Notes: generated from the sequence alone by a model not told the origin. A stretch of 26,523 nucleotides of DNA from an uncultured Clostridia bacterium (GCA_946533175.1 CAMNBS010000006.1:1-26523); one strand, 5' to 3'; shown: positions 8,492 to 15,551, numbered from the stretch's first letter. Program-made: numbers and translations.

Positions 8492-9440
8492 AAATTCTAT
8501 TTTTTAATATTCTTGAAGTGTTCATAAAATTTAGTTTTGCAACTTCATTTAATTTATCAGCACCATATTTTTCAACAATTTCTTGACCTATTTTGTCAAC
8601 TTCACTACCAGCTCCTTTAGGAAGAGGAAGATGAAGACTATCTGCTAATTTATCAAATTCTTTTAAAAATAAATAACGACTAATAATACTTGCGCAGGCA
8701 ACGGATAAGCATTTATCTTCAGCTTTAGTCATGAAAGTAATATTTTTTTGAATGTTTGGAGTATCTTTAATATATTCATAATATTTGTGTTCTTTAGCGA
8801 ATTCATCAACGATAATATAATCATATTGAGGATTTTCTTCATGAATCATTTGATATAAAACTTTATTATGAAGAATTGCTTTAATCTTATTCATGTTATA
8901 GTCTTTACTATGAAATTTGTTATAATCACTATTATTTAAAATCATACTTTTATATTTTACCCTTTTAGCGATTAATGGAGCGATTTCTAGAATTTTTTCA
9001 TCAGTTAATTTCTTACTATCACATACTCCTAAACTATCTAAATAAGCAACATCATCTTTAGTTACATAGGTACTAGAAACAACTATCGGACCAAAATAAT
9101 CACCAGTTCCCACTTCGTCACTACCAACACTATTTATATTATGATAGATTCCTACTTCTTTTTTATTCTCACCTTTAAGTGTTTTTTTGGATTTATCTTC
9201 ACTATTAGTAACAACTGCTGTACCAGAGTTTATTTTTTCGGTTTCTATCCAATATTCACTAGATAAATCAGCATCATTTCCTTGAAATACTGCTTTACCA
9301 CTAGTATACAAAGTAACAACTGTATCACCATCTTGTGCTTGAAACTCAGCATATTGTGGTGTTTTTTCTCTTCGCATATCTTGATAGAATTCATTCATCA
9401 TTTCTTTTGTTTTATTTGAGCATTTTAAAGTTATAACCAT
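8490..9440 (-). CDS. rnhC: Ribonuclease HIII
   Basis: RNase HIII cleaves the RNA strand of RNA-DNA hybrids and is the typical Bacillota enzyme alongside or in place of RNase HII. The 316-residue product has the N-terminal TBP-like DUF3378 domain (about 1-70) and, after a polar linker, the catalytic domain. That domain has VGSDEVGTGDYFGP (105-118), the acidic pair D108/E109, D212 in VDEF, and TKAEDKCLSVACASIISR near the C-terminus. The start is ATG at 9440, because GGTGAT lies 4 bp before it; an in-frame TTG 12 bp further upstream has no site. The gene is convergent with the pseudouridine synthase gene and divergent from the T-box-controlled aspS. Confidence 0.95.
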   Translation of the reverse strand: MVITLKCSNKTKEMMNEFYQDMRREKTPQYAEFQAQDGDTVVTLYTSGKAVFQGNDADLSSEYWIETEKINSGTAVVTNSEDKSKKTLKGENKKEVGIYHNINSVGSDEVGTGDYFGPIVVSSTYVTKDDVAYLDSLGVCDSKKLTDEKILEIAPLIAKRVKYKSMILNNSDYNKFHSKDYNMNKIKAILHNKVLYQMIHEENPQYDYIIVDEFAKEHKYYEYIKDTPNIQKNITFMTKAEDKCLSVACASIISRYLFLKEFDKLADSLHLPLPKGAGSEVDKIGQEIVEKYGADKLNEVAKLNFMNTSRILKNRI

Positions 9441-9456
9441 TTTTATCACCAAGGTT

Positions 9457-9462
9457 ATTATA
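9457..9462 (-). promoter_or_regulatory. -10 box for rnhC
   Basis: A perfect TATAAT on the minus strand lies 16 bp before the rnhC ATG. The leader would be only about ten nucleotides and consist mostly of the GGTGAT ribosome site. The -35 (TTTATT) is poor. Confidence 0.5.
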
Positions 9463-9510
9463 ATATATTTTTGATTAAAAATAAATAGTTTTGTTTTTAT
9501 ATAAAAACTC

Positions 9511-9538
9511 TTGTTTTTTTAGAAAAATATGTTAAAAT
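9511..9538 (+). promoter_or_regulatory. Promoter of the T-box/aspS transcript
   Basis: TTGTTT (9511-9516), a 16-bp spacer ending in TGT, and TAAAAT (9533-9538) form an extended -10 promoter. Initiation would be near 9545, just before stem I of the T-box. Confidence 0.65.
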
Positions 9539-9545
9539 AATTTTG

Positions 9546-9750
9546 TAATTGTTGATTGAAAGAGTATATATTAATATTAAAAAGAGAGGTAATGTTTGGT
9601 GTGAATTACTTTAATTAGATATAGAAAGACATCAATTATAAGACAAACGTTTTATTTGCGTTAAAAATAAGAGAGCATGAAAGTCATGAACTAAGGTGGT
9701 ATCACGGTAACTCGTCCTTAGATTTATGGCTTTTTATTGTTTTAGGAGGA
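9546..9750 (+). ncRNA. T-box leader controlling the aminoacyl-tRNA synthetase gene
   Basis: The T-box core AAGGTGGTATCACGG (9693-9707) matches the family consensus. It is bracketed by the antiterminator stem CTAAGG (9691-9696) with CCTTAG (9716-9721). Hand folding gives stem I closed by GTTGAT (9551-9556) with ATCAAT (9631-9636), a GA/kink-turn-like element above it, and AGTA (9563-9566) opposite GAA (9624-9626). At the far end are an AGAGAG bulge and the distal loop GGTGTGA (9598-9604). Stem III is CATGA/TCATG (9676-9688). The bulge reads TGGT and should bind an uncharged tRNA ending NCCA. In my fold GAT (9618-9620) occupies the specifier position; AAT (9613-9615) is an alternative but falls in a helix. 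This element and two divergent promoters fill the 313-bp gap between rnhC and aspS. Confidence 0.9.
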
Positions 9751-9753
9751 ATT

Positions 9754-11076
9754 ATGATAAAAAAAATTAATGCTAATGAATTAAAAAAATATGTTAATGA
9801 AGAAATTGAATACTCAGGATTTGTTGATACTATTCGTGATAAAAAATGGGTTCAATTTGTTATTTTGCGAGATGAAACTGGAATTGTGCAAATGACTATT
9901 GAAAAATCCGAAGAAAAAAATAGGGAAATGGTTGATCTAATTAGTAATTTAACATTAGAAAGCACTGTAAAAGTGAAATGTAAAGTAGTGGAAAATGAAC
10001 AAGTTAAATTAAACGGAATTGAATTAATTCCATCAGAAATTATAGTTACTAGTAGAAGAGATGGGGAATTACCATTTAATTTTAATGATTTAGATAATGT
10101 TAATTTAGATACTAGACTTGATAATCGTTTTATTGATTTGAGAAATGCTAAAAATATGAAAATATTTATGATACAAAGTAGTTTAGTTCAATATATGCGT
10201 GAATATTTATATAATAATAATTTCATGGAAATTCATACGCCAAAATTTATTGGTGCTGCTAGTGAAAGTGGTAGTGAAGTATTTGAAGTAAAATATTTCG
10301 ATCGTAAAGCATATTTAGCTCAATCACCACAATTTTATAAACAAATGGCTATGGCTAGTGGCATGAATCGTGTTTTTGAAGTTGCTCCTTGTTTTAGAGC
10401 AGAAAACTCAAATACATCACGTCATGCAACTGAATTTATGAGTTTTGATGTTGAGTTTAGTTATATTAATTCTTATCAAGATGTTATGAATATGGAGTCT
10501 GAATTACTTGCTTATGCATTTAATAAATTAAAAGATAAATGGGGAAGTGAAATAAAAGAAATTTTTAATCAAGAATTAATTGTTCCAACTTTACCTTTTC
10601 CACAGATGAAATTAAAAGATGTCTATCAAGAGTTAGAAGAAAGATATGGTTATAAAGTTCCTGAAAGTGAAAAAAATGATTTAACAACCGAAGCAGAAAA
10701 ACTAGTTTATCGACTTGCTAAAGATAAATTTAATCATGAATTTATGTTTATAACGGATTATCCTGCAGAAAAAAGAGGTTTTTACCATATGCGTGATGAA
10801 AATGGTGTATTACAAGGATTTGATTTGATTTGGCGTGGTGTTGAAATAACATCTGGTGCTCAAAGAGAACATCGTTATTCTAATTTAAGTAAAAATGCCA
10901 AAGAAAAAGGATTAGGAGAGGATGTCAAGTTTTATCTTGAATTCTTTAAATATGGATGTCCTCCACATGGTGGATTTGCTATTGGAATTGATCGTATTAC
11001 AATGTTACTTTTGAATATACCAACGATTAAAGAATCAATGTTTTTATTCCGTGGTCCAAATAGATTAACTCCATAG
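9754..11076 (+). CDS. aspS: Aspartyl-tRNA synthetase, archaeal/non-discriminating type
   Basis: This class II synthetase is 440 residues long. An N-terminal OB-fold anticodon-binding domain (about 1-100) precedes the catalytic core with motif 1 (about 155-165), motif 2 FRAENSNTSRHATEF (214-228) and motif 3 GGFAIGIDR (406-414). The length, the lack of a GAD insert and the ending FLFRGPNRLTP mark it as archaeal-type AspRS rather than bacterial AspRS or AsnRS, although AsnRS is the nearest relative. In many Bacillota this type charges both tRNA-Asp and tRNA-Asn, and GatCAB then amidates Asp-tRNA-Asn. The position of the specificity Trp of discriminating archaeal enzymes appears to hold Asp25, so discrimination cannot be judged here. 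It is controlled by the T-box upstream. The start follows AGGAGGA. Confidence 0.88.
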   Translation: MIKKINANELKKYVNEEIEYSGFVDTIRDKKWVQFVILRDETGIVQMTIEKSEEKNREMVDLISNLTLESTVKVKCKVVENEQVKLNGIELIPSEIIVTSRRDGELPFNFNDLDNVNLDTRLDNRFIDLRNAKNMKIFMIQSSLVQYMREYLYNNNFMEIHTPKFIGAASESGSEVFEVKYFDRKAYLAQSPQFYKQMAMASGMNRVFEVAPCFRAENSNTSRHATEFMSFDVEFSYINSYQDVMNMESELLAYAFNKLKDKWGSEIKEIFNQELIVPTLPFPQMKLKDVYQELEERYGYKVPESEKNDLTTEAEKLVYRLAKDKFNHEFMFITDYPAEKRGFYHMRDENGVLQGFDLIWRGVEITSGAQREHRYSNLSKNAKEKGLGEDVKFYLEFFKYGCPPHGGFAIGIDRITMLLLNIPTIKESMFLFRGPNRLTP

Positions 11077-11099
11077 ATATTAGTTTTTTTAATGATTTA

Positions 11100-11108
11100 T
11101 GATATAAT
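11100..11108 (+). promoter_or_regulatory. Extended -10 promoter for lemA (first copy)
   Basis: TG (11100-11101), A and TATAAT (11103-11108) lie 16 bp before the ATG. Initiation near 11114 would give an mRNA beginning almost at the GGTGAT ribosome site. The -35 is weak. Confidence 0.6.
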
Positions 11109-11124
11109 TAAAATGGTGATGAAT

Positions 11125-11673
11125 ATGAAATATATTGGCATTATGCTATTACTTGTTTTTCTTGTTGTTATTAGTATAATTTATTATAATACAATGCTAA
11201 AAAAAGAAAATGGTATTAAAAATGCTTTATCTTCTCTTGATGTCATGTTTAAAAGGCGAAATGATTTAATTGGAAATCTGGTTTCAGTTGTTAAAGGATA
11301 TATGAAATATGAAAGTAAAACTTTAGAAAGGCTTATTTCAGCAAGATTAAATTATAATAATATAAAAGATGCTTTTGCTATTAGTGATTCAATTAGTAAT
11401 GATATAAAAAGTGTTTTAGCTCTTGGAGAAAGTTATCCAGAGTTAAAGGCTAATGAACAATTTTTATCTTTGCAAAATGCTTTAGTAGAAGCAGAAGATT
11501 TAATTAGCGCAGGAAGAAGAACATATAATGCTCATGTAACTAATTTCAATAATTTTATTTCTTTTTTTCCAAATCTTATTTTTGCAAAACTTTTTAATTT
11601 TCATAAATATGCTTTATTTAATATAAATGAAGAATTAAAAAAGGGTAGAATATATTATGAAAACGAAAAGTGA
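11125..11673 (+). CDS. lemA: LemA-family membrane protein (copy 1)
   Basis: LemA proteins have one N-terminal membrane helix and a cytoplasmic or exposed helical-bundle domain of uncertain role. This 182-residue copy has the hydrophobic segment at about residues 3-22. It also has the conserved LDVMFKRRNDLIGNLVSVVKGYMKYE block, AISARLN-like and LALGESYPELKANEQFLSLQ segments, and FN..I.FFPN near the end. The start at 11125 follows GGTGAT by 4 bp; an ATG 33 bp upstream overlaps the -10 region. It overlaps the downstream DUF3137 gene by 17 bp. A second LemA of identical length is encoded at 18396. This copy is the more diverged: RADLIPNL of the canonical motif reads RNDLIGNL here. Confidence 0.88.
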   Translation: MKYIGIMLLLVFLVVISIIYYNTMLKKENGIKNALSSLDVMFKRRNDLIGNLVSVVKGYMKYESKTLERLISARLNYNNIKDAFAISDSISNDIKSVLALGESYPELKANEQFLSLQNALVEAEDLISAGRRTYNAHVTNFNNFISFFPNLIFAKLFNFHKYALFNINEELKKGRIYYENEK

Positions 11674-12706
11674 TTTTATTGATTTTTACCAGCGTGGTGG
11701 AAAGAAGATTTTAAAGGATGCATATTATAAAGATAAAGCGAGTTATCAAAAAGCGATTAAGAAGTGTATATTTTATCAATTATTAATTTTGGTAATTATT
11801 ATAATTAATATTTTATTTTTCAATAGGATTTTTAATGAATATATAATGTTTATTACCTTATTGACTGAAATTATTTTATTCTTTTTATTTTTAATAATTA
11901 ACATTCGTTTGATATATAAAGAAAAGAAAAAGGCAATTTATTTAATTAATGAAGATATTTACCTTTATGTAGTTTCCTATTTTTCACCAAATGATTATAT
12001 TTGTGAACCTGAGACTGAACTTGCAGTAAGTGAATTTAATAAAATGGGGCTATTTAATCTAAATTTATTAAATTATTGTGGATGTAATTTTACTGCCTCG
12101 AGTTATTTAGGGAAAAAATTTATTTATTGTGATGTAACTCTTTATGATTTAGTAGAAAGAATTAAACACGATAGTTATTATGATAATGTTGAAAACATTA
12201 AATATATTATTAATTATCATTATCAAGATCAAATTAATATTTTTAATGGACTATATTATGAAACTGAAATATCACACGATAATTATAACTACATTTATTT
12301 AATACCTAATAATATAAGCGACAAATTTGTTAAAAAAAATATTTTACATTATATTTCTTATAAGGGATATAGAATTGAATTAGAAAATTTACAAATTAGT
12401 CAAAAATATTGCGTTTATTCATTTGATGAAATAAGATCAAGATATATTTTGTCACTTACTTTAATGGAAAAAATTAATGAATTAGATAAATTGCTTCCTA
12501 ATAAAAAATATTTAGTATTTAAAAAAGATGGAAGAGTTGGAATATATATTGATAATTTTAGTATTGAAAAACTGAAAATGAAGTCATTTAATATTCATAA
12601 AGAAATATCTCTTGATTATCTATTAAGTTGGTTTAATATTGTTAAAAAAATATTTCAAATAAGTTTATTGTTCGATGAAAAAAATAAAACATCCAAAGAT
12701 AATTAA
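11657..12706 (+). CDS. DUF3137-family membrane protein
   Basis: A 349-residue protein with two predicted membrane helices (about 40-57 and 65-87) after a short charged N-terminus, then a long soluble region. The EFNKMGLFN, YCGCNFTASSYLGKKFIYCDVTLYD pattern (about 125-165) matches the DUF3137 family, whose members are often encoded next to LemA. Here the two genes overlap by 17 bp, which strongly suggests translational coupling and a shared membrane-associated function. The ribosome site AAGGG lies within lemA. The 3' end of the gene forms the 5' arm of a terminator. The biochemical role of DUF3137 is not known to me. Confidence 0.75.
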   Translation: MKTKSDFIDFYQRGGKKILKDAYYKDKASYQKAIKKCIFYQLLILVIIIINILFFNRIFNEYIMFITLLTEIILFFLFLIINIRLIYKEKKKAIYLINEDIYLYVVSYFSPNDYICEPETELAVSEFNKMGLFNLNLLNYCGCNFTASSYLGKKFIYCDVTLYDLVERIKHDSYYDNVENIKYIINYHYQDQINIFNGLYYETEISHDNYNYIYLIPNNISDKFVKKNILHYISYKGYRIELENLQISQKYCVYSFDEIRSRYILSLTLMEKINELDKLLPNKKYLVFKKDGRVGIYIDNFSIEKLKMKSFNIHKEISLDYLLSWFNIVKKIFQISLLFDEKNKTSKDN

Positions 12707-12720
12707 TGGATGTTTTTTTT
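12686..12720. terminator. Bidirectional terminator between DUF3137 gene and tRNA-Leu
   Basis: AAAACATCC (12686-12694) pairs with GGATGTTTT (12708-12716) around a 13-nt loop containing the stop codon. T tracts follow on both strands, so it can also end the minus-strand tRNA-Leu transcript. Confidence 0.85.
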
Positions 12721-12726
12721 CTATTA

Positions 12727-12812
12727 TGGTGCCTGCCAAGGGACTCGAACCCTTACATCTTTTGGATATACGATTTTGAGTCGTACGCGTCTACCAATTC
12801 CGCCACACAGGC
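12727..12812 (-). tRNA. tRNA-Leu(CAA)
   Basis: The minus strand folds as a class II tRNA with encoded CCA. It has the D-arm GCG/CGC with GAATTGGTAGA loop, anticodon stem TACGA/TCGTA with loop CTCAAAA (anticodon CAA, reads UUG), a short variable arm ATC/GAT, and T-arm AAGGG TTCGAGT CCCTT. The acceptor stem pairs over 6 bp; by my count position 7:66 is a G-G mismatch. Total length is 86 nt. Confidence 0.95.
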
Positions 12813-12826
12813 AACTTACAAGAAGT

Positions 12827-12854
12827 ATTATAACACAATTTTGGTAATTGTTAA
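12827..12854 (-). promoter_or_regulatory. Promoter of tRNA-Leu
   Basis: On the minus strand, TTAACA (12854-12849), a 16-bp spacer ending in TGT and a perfect TATAAT (12832-12827) form a good extended -10 promoter, 14 bp before the mature tRNA 5' end. Confidence 0.75.
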
Positions 12855-12865
12855 ACAAAATATGT

Positions 12866-13717
12866 TTATTTTACATATAATCGATAGACATTAATACTTG
12901 GATGATTCATAAAACGCATATGATGAATTGTTCCTAAACCACTAGATATATAGATTTTGGTATTATTATCTTCATAATAATTATTCATATATTTATTTTT
13001 TCCTAAGAGGGGATGATTAAATAGTTTAATTTCACCACCAAGATTATTACCCGCAAATATTAAGTTTGATGATAATGAATATTTACTATAATCATCATAA
13101 TTATTAATAAGACTTATGGTGTATTGTTCATTATTATTACTTATTTCTTTAATATCATTTGCATTTAGACCAATGATATCAATAGAATCAGTACTATGAT
13201 TATAGATTGTGGTTTTTTCATTATCTAATAAGATAAAATCTGTTTCTTCAATGATTAAGTTAAAAGTAGATGTATCATAATTACCGCGTACAGCGTATTT
13301 CCCTATTTTATATGGCATTTTTTTTAGAAAGGAATTGAGATTAGCTATATCTTTTTCTAAAAGAGTATAATCATTGCTAACTAAATTACCTGTAAAAAAA
13401 ATAATATCTGGATTAATTAATTTAATTTCTTTTTGTAAAGTTTCTAAATCATTTGAATCAATTGTTTTACCATATAATAAATCAGTAAAATGAAGTATTT
13501 TTATTCCATCAAAACTATCTGGAAGATTAGGACTGGTAATAGAATATTCTTTGGTTTTAATGTATTTTGGTCCAATATAATAAATATATAAAAATAAAAC
13601 AAAAAAAAGTATTAGGATAATAAAAAATATTTTTAAAATCTTTTTGGAAATTTTTACTGCTTCTTCTTTTTTTAATTCTTTTTCCAAAACTTTATTTTTT
13701 TCTTCACGACTAATCAT
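12866..13717 (-). CDS. Metallophosphoesterase-like membrane protein, probably catalytically dead
   Basis: The 283-residue protein has a charged N-terminus, one membrane helix (about 27-48) and a YkuE/LpxG-type calcineurin-like domain. The fold's landmarks are present but the metal ligands are lost: DLH has become DLL (L81), GD has become GN (N111), GNHD has become GNYD (Y147), the HN motif reads NN (N205), and GHTHGGQ reads GNNLGGE (224-226). Only D79 and N146 of the usual set remain. The conserved C-terminal SSGLGT..RF.N.P block is kept, so the fold is under selection although two-metal chemistry is unlikely. It may be a binding or scaffold protein. Its ATG overlaps the stop of the upstream CPBP gene (TAATG), with GGTGAT before it, so the two are coupled. 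Confidence 0.8.
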   Translation of the reverse strand: MISREEKNKVLEKELKKEEAVKISKKILKIFFIILILFFVLFLYIYYIGPKYIKTKEYSITSPNLPDSFDGIKILHFTDLLYGKTIDSNDLETLQKEIKLINPDIIFFTGNLVSNDYTLLEKDIANLNSFLKKMPYKIGKYAVRGNYDTSTFNLIIEETDFILLDNEKTTIYNHSTDSIDIIGLNANDIKEISNNNEQYTISLINNYDDYSKYSLSSNLIFAGNNLGGEIKLFNHPLLGKNKYMNNYYEDNNTKIYISSGLGTIHHMRFMNHPSINVYRLYVK

Positions 13718-14394
13718 TATATCACCATCGCTAGAATTGTTAATACACCATTATGAAACATGTGCATCATAATAGTACAATATATATTATCAGTTGTATT
13801 TATGGTATGGGCAAACATAAATCCTAAAGCGCCATATGGAATAATTAGAAAATATTCTAAAGCATTAGCTGCGCCTAAAACATGAACAAGGCCAAAAATA
13901 AGACCACTAATTATCATATAAAGATATTTGTTATGAAAACAATCTTGAAGACTTTTTCTAAAAATCATTTCTTCAATAAAAGGGGCAAAAATAGTGGTTA
14001 GTAAAAAGGCAAATAATGGTAAAGTACTAATTAAAGCTTGAACAGCAGCTTCATTTTCACCAATATTATTAGTGATAAATGTATTAATAATACTATTAGA
14101 TGTGATCATTATTAAGAATCCTGTAAACCAATCTTTAAAACTAATTGATAAATAGGTTTTAAAATGGCTTATGAAATCATGCCATTTTTCTTTTAGATAT
14201 TTTCGATATATTATCATTAATATCATGAAAAAAAAGATATCCTTAATTAAAACTAGAATAATATATTTTTGAAGCGTCATGTCTTTTAAATCAATACCAA
14301 TTATATAATAAATTGCTTCAAAAGATAGAAAACTTAAAAGTAAACCTGTGAATAAAAGAATTTTTTTATACTTTAAGTTATTTATAAATTTCAT
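13717..14394 (-). CDS. CPBP-family intramembrane glutamic protease-like protein
   Basis: The CPBP (CAAX protease/bacteriocin-processing, formerly Abi) family cleaves substrates within the membrane. This 225-residue protein has about six hydrophobic segments and the three motifs: EEMIFR (E141, E142, R146), FGLVHV (H171) and the C-terminal region with FAHT (H196) and MMHMFHN (H211, H214). All catalytic positions look intact. The start has GGTGAT 3 bp before the ATG. Its own extended -10 promoter and an upstream terminator separate it from nfu. It is coupled to the dead phosphoesterase gene downstream. Substrate unknown; roles in this family include bacteriocin self-immunity and peptide processing. 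Confidence 0.87.
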   Translation of the reverse strand: MKFINNLKYKKILLFTGLLLSFLSFEAIYYIIGIDLKDMTLQKYIILVLIKDIFFFMILMIIYRKYLKEKWHDFISHFKTYLSISFKDWFTGFLIMITSNSIINTFITNNIGENEAAVQALISTLPLFAFLLTTIFAPFIEEMIFRKSLQDCFHNKYLYMIISGLIFGLVHVLGAANALEYFLIIPYGALGFMFAHTINTTDNIYCTIMMHMFHNGVLTILAMVI

Positions 14395-14409
14395 ATTATC
14401 ACCAATATC

Positions 14410-14418
14410 ATTCTAACA
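14410..14418 (-). promoter_or_regulatory. Extended -10 promoter for the CPBP gene
   Basis: On the minus strand, TG, T and TAGAAT (14418-14410) lie 15 bp before the ATG. The upstream -35 area overlaps the T tract of the nfu terminator. Confidence 0.5.
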
Positions 14419-14419
14419 C

Positions 14420-14463
14420 AAAAAAAATAAAATAAAAAGATGTAATTAGATAAGCTTTACATC
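14420..14463 (-). terminator. Terminator of nfu
   Basis: On the minus strand, GATGTAA (14463-14457) pairs with TTACATC (14445-14439) across an 11-nt loop holding the stop codon. A T-rich tail of about 19 nt follows. Confidence 0.75.
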
Positions 14464-14664
14464 AATTATTTCAGGTATTTCGTTCATTAAGGCTTCTTTA
14501 ATTCCATCATTTAGAGTTATACTATTAAGTGCACATTCTCGGCACGCTCCTGTAAAGTTTAAATAGCATACACCATCTTTAAATTCAACAAGCTCAATAT
14601 TACCACCATCATTTATTAAAAAAGGCCTTAATTTATCTAAAATTTTATTGATTTTTTCTTCCAT
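14446..14664 (-). CDS. NifU C-terminal-domain Fe-S scaffold protein
   Basis: The 72-residue product is a stand-alone NifU-C (Nfu) domain. It has LRPFLINDGGNIELVEFKDG followed by GACRECALNSITL, where C58/C61-type CxxC cysteines bridge a cluster between two subunits. Such proteins assemble and hand over [4Fe-4S] clusters to apo-enzymes; Bacillus YutI is a comparable small protein. It is cytosolic. The AAGGAG ribosome site and an extended -10 promoter lie upstream, and a terminator follows, so it is monocistronic. It is divergent from the spoIIIAH-like gene. Confidence 0.9.
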   Translation of the reverse strand: MEEKINKILDKLRPFLINDGGNIELVEFKDGVCYLNFTGACRECALNSITLNDGIKEALMNEIPEIIDVKLI

Positions 14665-14683
14665 TTAGCACTCCTTACTAGTT

Positions 14684-14692
14684 ATTATATCA
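14684..14692 (-). promoter_or_regulatory. Extended -10 promoter for nfu
   Basis: On the minus strand, TG, A and a perfect TATAAT (14692-14684) are preceded at 17 bp by TTTAAA (4 of 6 consensus). Confidence 0.65.
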
Positions 14693-14744
14693 TTTTTTAG
14701 AATAATTTTAAAGTTTATTAATAATATTTAATGGGTGATATATA

Positions 14745-15245
14745 GTGATTAATAAACAAGGATTAATATTTTTAACTTTAACAAGTCTTATATTGGTATT
14801 AAGTGTCTATTATGTAACCATGCCAAATGAATTACTTTTAACTACTAATAGTTCTTATTCAACAGTCAAAGAAGAAAATAACGTTAAGACATCTATTAAA
14901 CCGGCCAATGCCTTTGATACAATGCGAAGTGTTTTAAATGAAGAAAGGGTAGAAACGCTAAAAGTATTAAATGAGAAGTTAAATAACAGTGAATTATCTT
15001 CTACTGAAAAAAATAATGTTTATGAAGAAATTAAAATAATTAATAAAATGGAGGCTATGGAAGAAAATATCGAAAAAATAATAAAAAAAGAATATGATTT
15101 AGAAAGTTTCGTTAAGGTAAAAGATGATGTTATTGAAATTGTTATTAATAAAGATAAGCATGATACTAATTTAGCAGTTAAAATAATGTCCTTAATTGAA
15201 AAGGAATATCCTAAAATGTATATTTCTGTTCGATTTAAAGCGTAA
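14745..15245 (+). CDS. spoIIIAH: SpoIIIAH-like sporulation channel protein
   Basis: In Bacillus, SpoIIIAH sits in the mother-cell membrane, crosses the intermembrane space and joins forespore SpoIIQ to form the channel that sustains the engulfed forespore. This 166-residue product has the same architecture. It begins MINKQ then a membrane helix with LTSLILVLSVYYVTMP (about 12-27), closely matching the SpoIIIAH start. A short linker, a helical coiled region (about 60-115) and a C-terminal ring-building-motif-like fold (about 118-166, VKVKDDVIEIVI..IMSLIEKEYP..ISVRF) follow. The start is GTG, with GGGTGAT 5 bp upstream. The rest of the spoIIIA operon (AA-AG) is not here: the gene stands alone and precedes gerE. 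Identity is confident from pattern; sporulation itself is inferred. Confidence 0.85.
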   Translation: MINKQGLIFLTLTSLILVLSVYYVTMPNELLLTTNSSYSTVKEENNVKTSIKPANAFDTMRSVLNEERVETLKVLNEKLNNSELSSTEKNNVYEEIKIINKMEAMEENIEKIIKKEYDLESFVKVKDDVIEIVINKDKHDTNLAVKIMSLIEKEYPKMYISVRFKA

Positions 15246-15262
15246 ACATTTTTTTCTTTCTT

Positions 15263-15271
15263 CATATAATA
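15263..15271 (+). promoter_or_regulatory. Candidate sigma-K-type -10 box before gerE
   Basis: CATATAATA fits the Bacillus sigma-K -10 pattern CATAnnnTA, with an AC at 15246-15247 about 15 bp upstream as a possible -35. The same bases contain TATAAT, but there is no TG extension and no TTGACA-like -35, so sigma-A use is less likely. Inference. Confidence 0.45.
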
Positions 15272-15296
15272 CTATAGGTTTATAAGGAGAAAGATT

Positions 15297-15503
15297 ATGT
15301 ATAAAAGTGTATTAACAGGAAGGGAGAAAGAAATTTTTTCCCTATTAATAAAAAATAAAACAACAAAGGATATTGCTAATTATTTAAATATTAGTGAAAA
15401 AACTGTTCGTAATCATATTTCTAATGCTATGCAAAAATTAGGAGTAAAAGGAAGAGCATCAGCAGTTGTTGAATTAATTAAGCTAAATGAGATATCACTT
15501 TAA
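15297..15503 (+). CDS. gerE: GerE, LuxR-type late sporulation regulator
   Basis: GerE is a stand-alone LuxR-type DNA-binding domain that adjusts the sigma-K regulon late in the mother cell. The 68-residue product is nearly all HTH: LTGREKEIFSLL (about 6-17), then NKTTKDIANYLNISEKTVRN and HISNAMQKLGVKGRASAVVE. The last segments are almost the same as I recall for B. subtilis GerE (ISEKTVRNHISNAMQKLGVKGR). The length also matches the 74-residue Bacillus protein. There is no receiver domain. A GGAGA ribosome site precedes the ATG. A CATAnnnTA box lies upstream and a terminator directly after, so it is probably monocistronic. Confidence 0.92.
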   Translation: MYKSVLTGREKEIFSLLIKNKTTKDIANYLNISEKTVRNHISNAMQKLGVKGRASAVVELIKLNEISL

Positions 15504-15527
15504 TCGTACTAATATGGTACGATTTTT
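15502..15527 (+). terminator. Terminator after gerE
   Basis: AATCGTAC (15502-15509) pairs perfectly with GTACGATT (15517-15524) around a 7-nt loop, followed by a short T run to 15527. It starts within the stop codon. Confidence 0.8.
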
Positions 15528-15535
15528 CATATATT
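15528..15535 (+). promoter_or_regulatory. Candidate sigma-E-like -10 box before gerM
   Basis: CATATATT resembles the mother-cell sigma-E -10 consensus CATACAnT and sits 16 bp before the ATG, the position held by TATAAT at vegetative genes here. No well-spaced -35 is clear. Inference. Confidence 0.35.
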
Positions 15536-15551
15536 AGAATATGGGGTGCGT

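Noticed and set aside
9754..11076. Asparaginyl-tRNA synthetase (asnS)
   Set aside because: The overall fold is shared, but the catalytic-core pattern and the RGPNRLTP ending fit archaeal-type AspRS better; AsnRS usually ends differently.
12706..12894. Short plus-strand open frame after the DUF3137 gene
   Set aside because: It runs through the terminator and antisense to tRNA-Leu, has no ribosome site and resembles no protein family.
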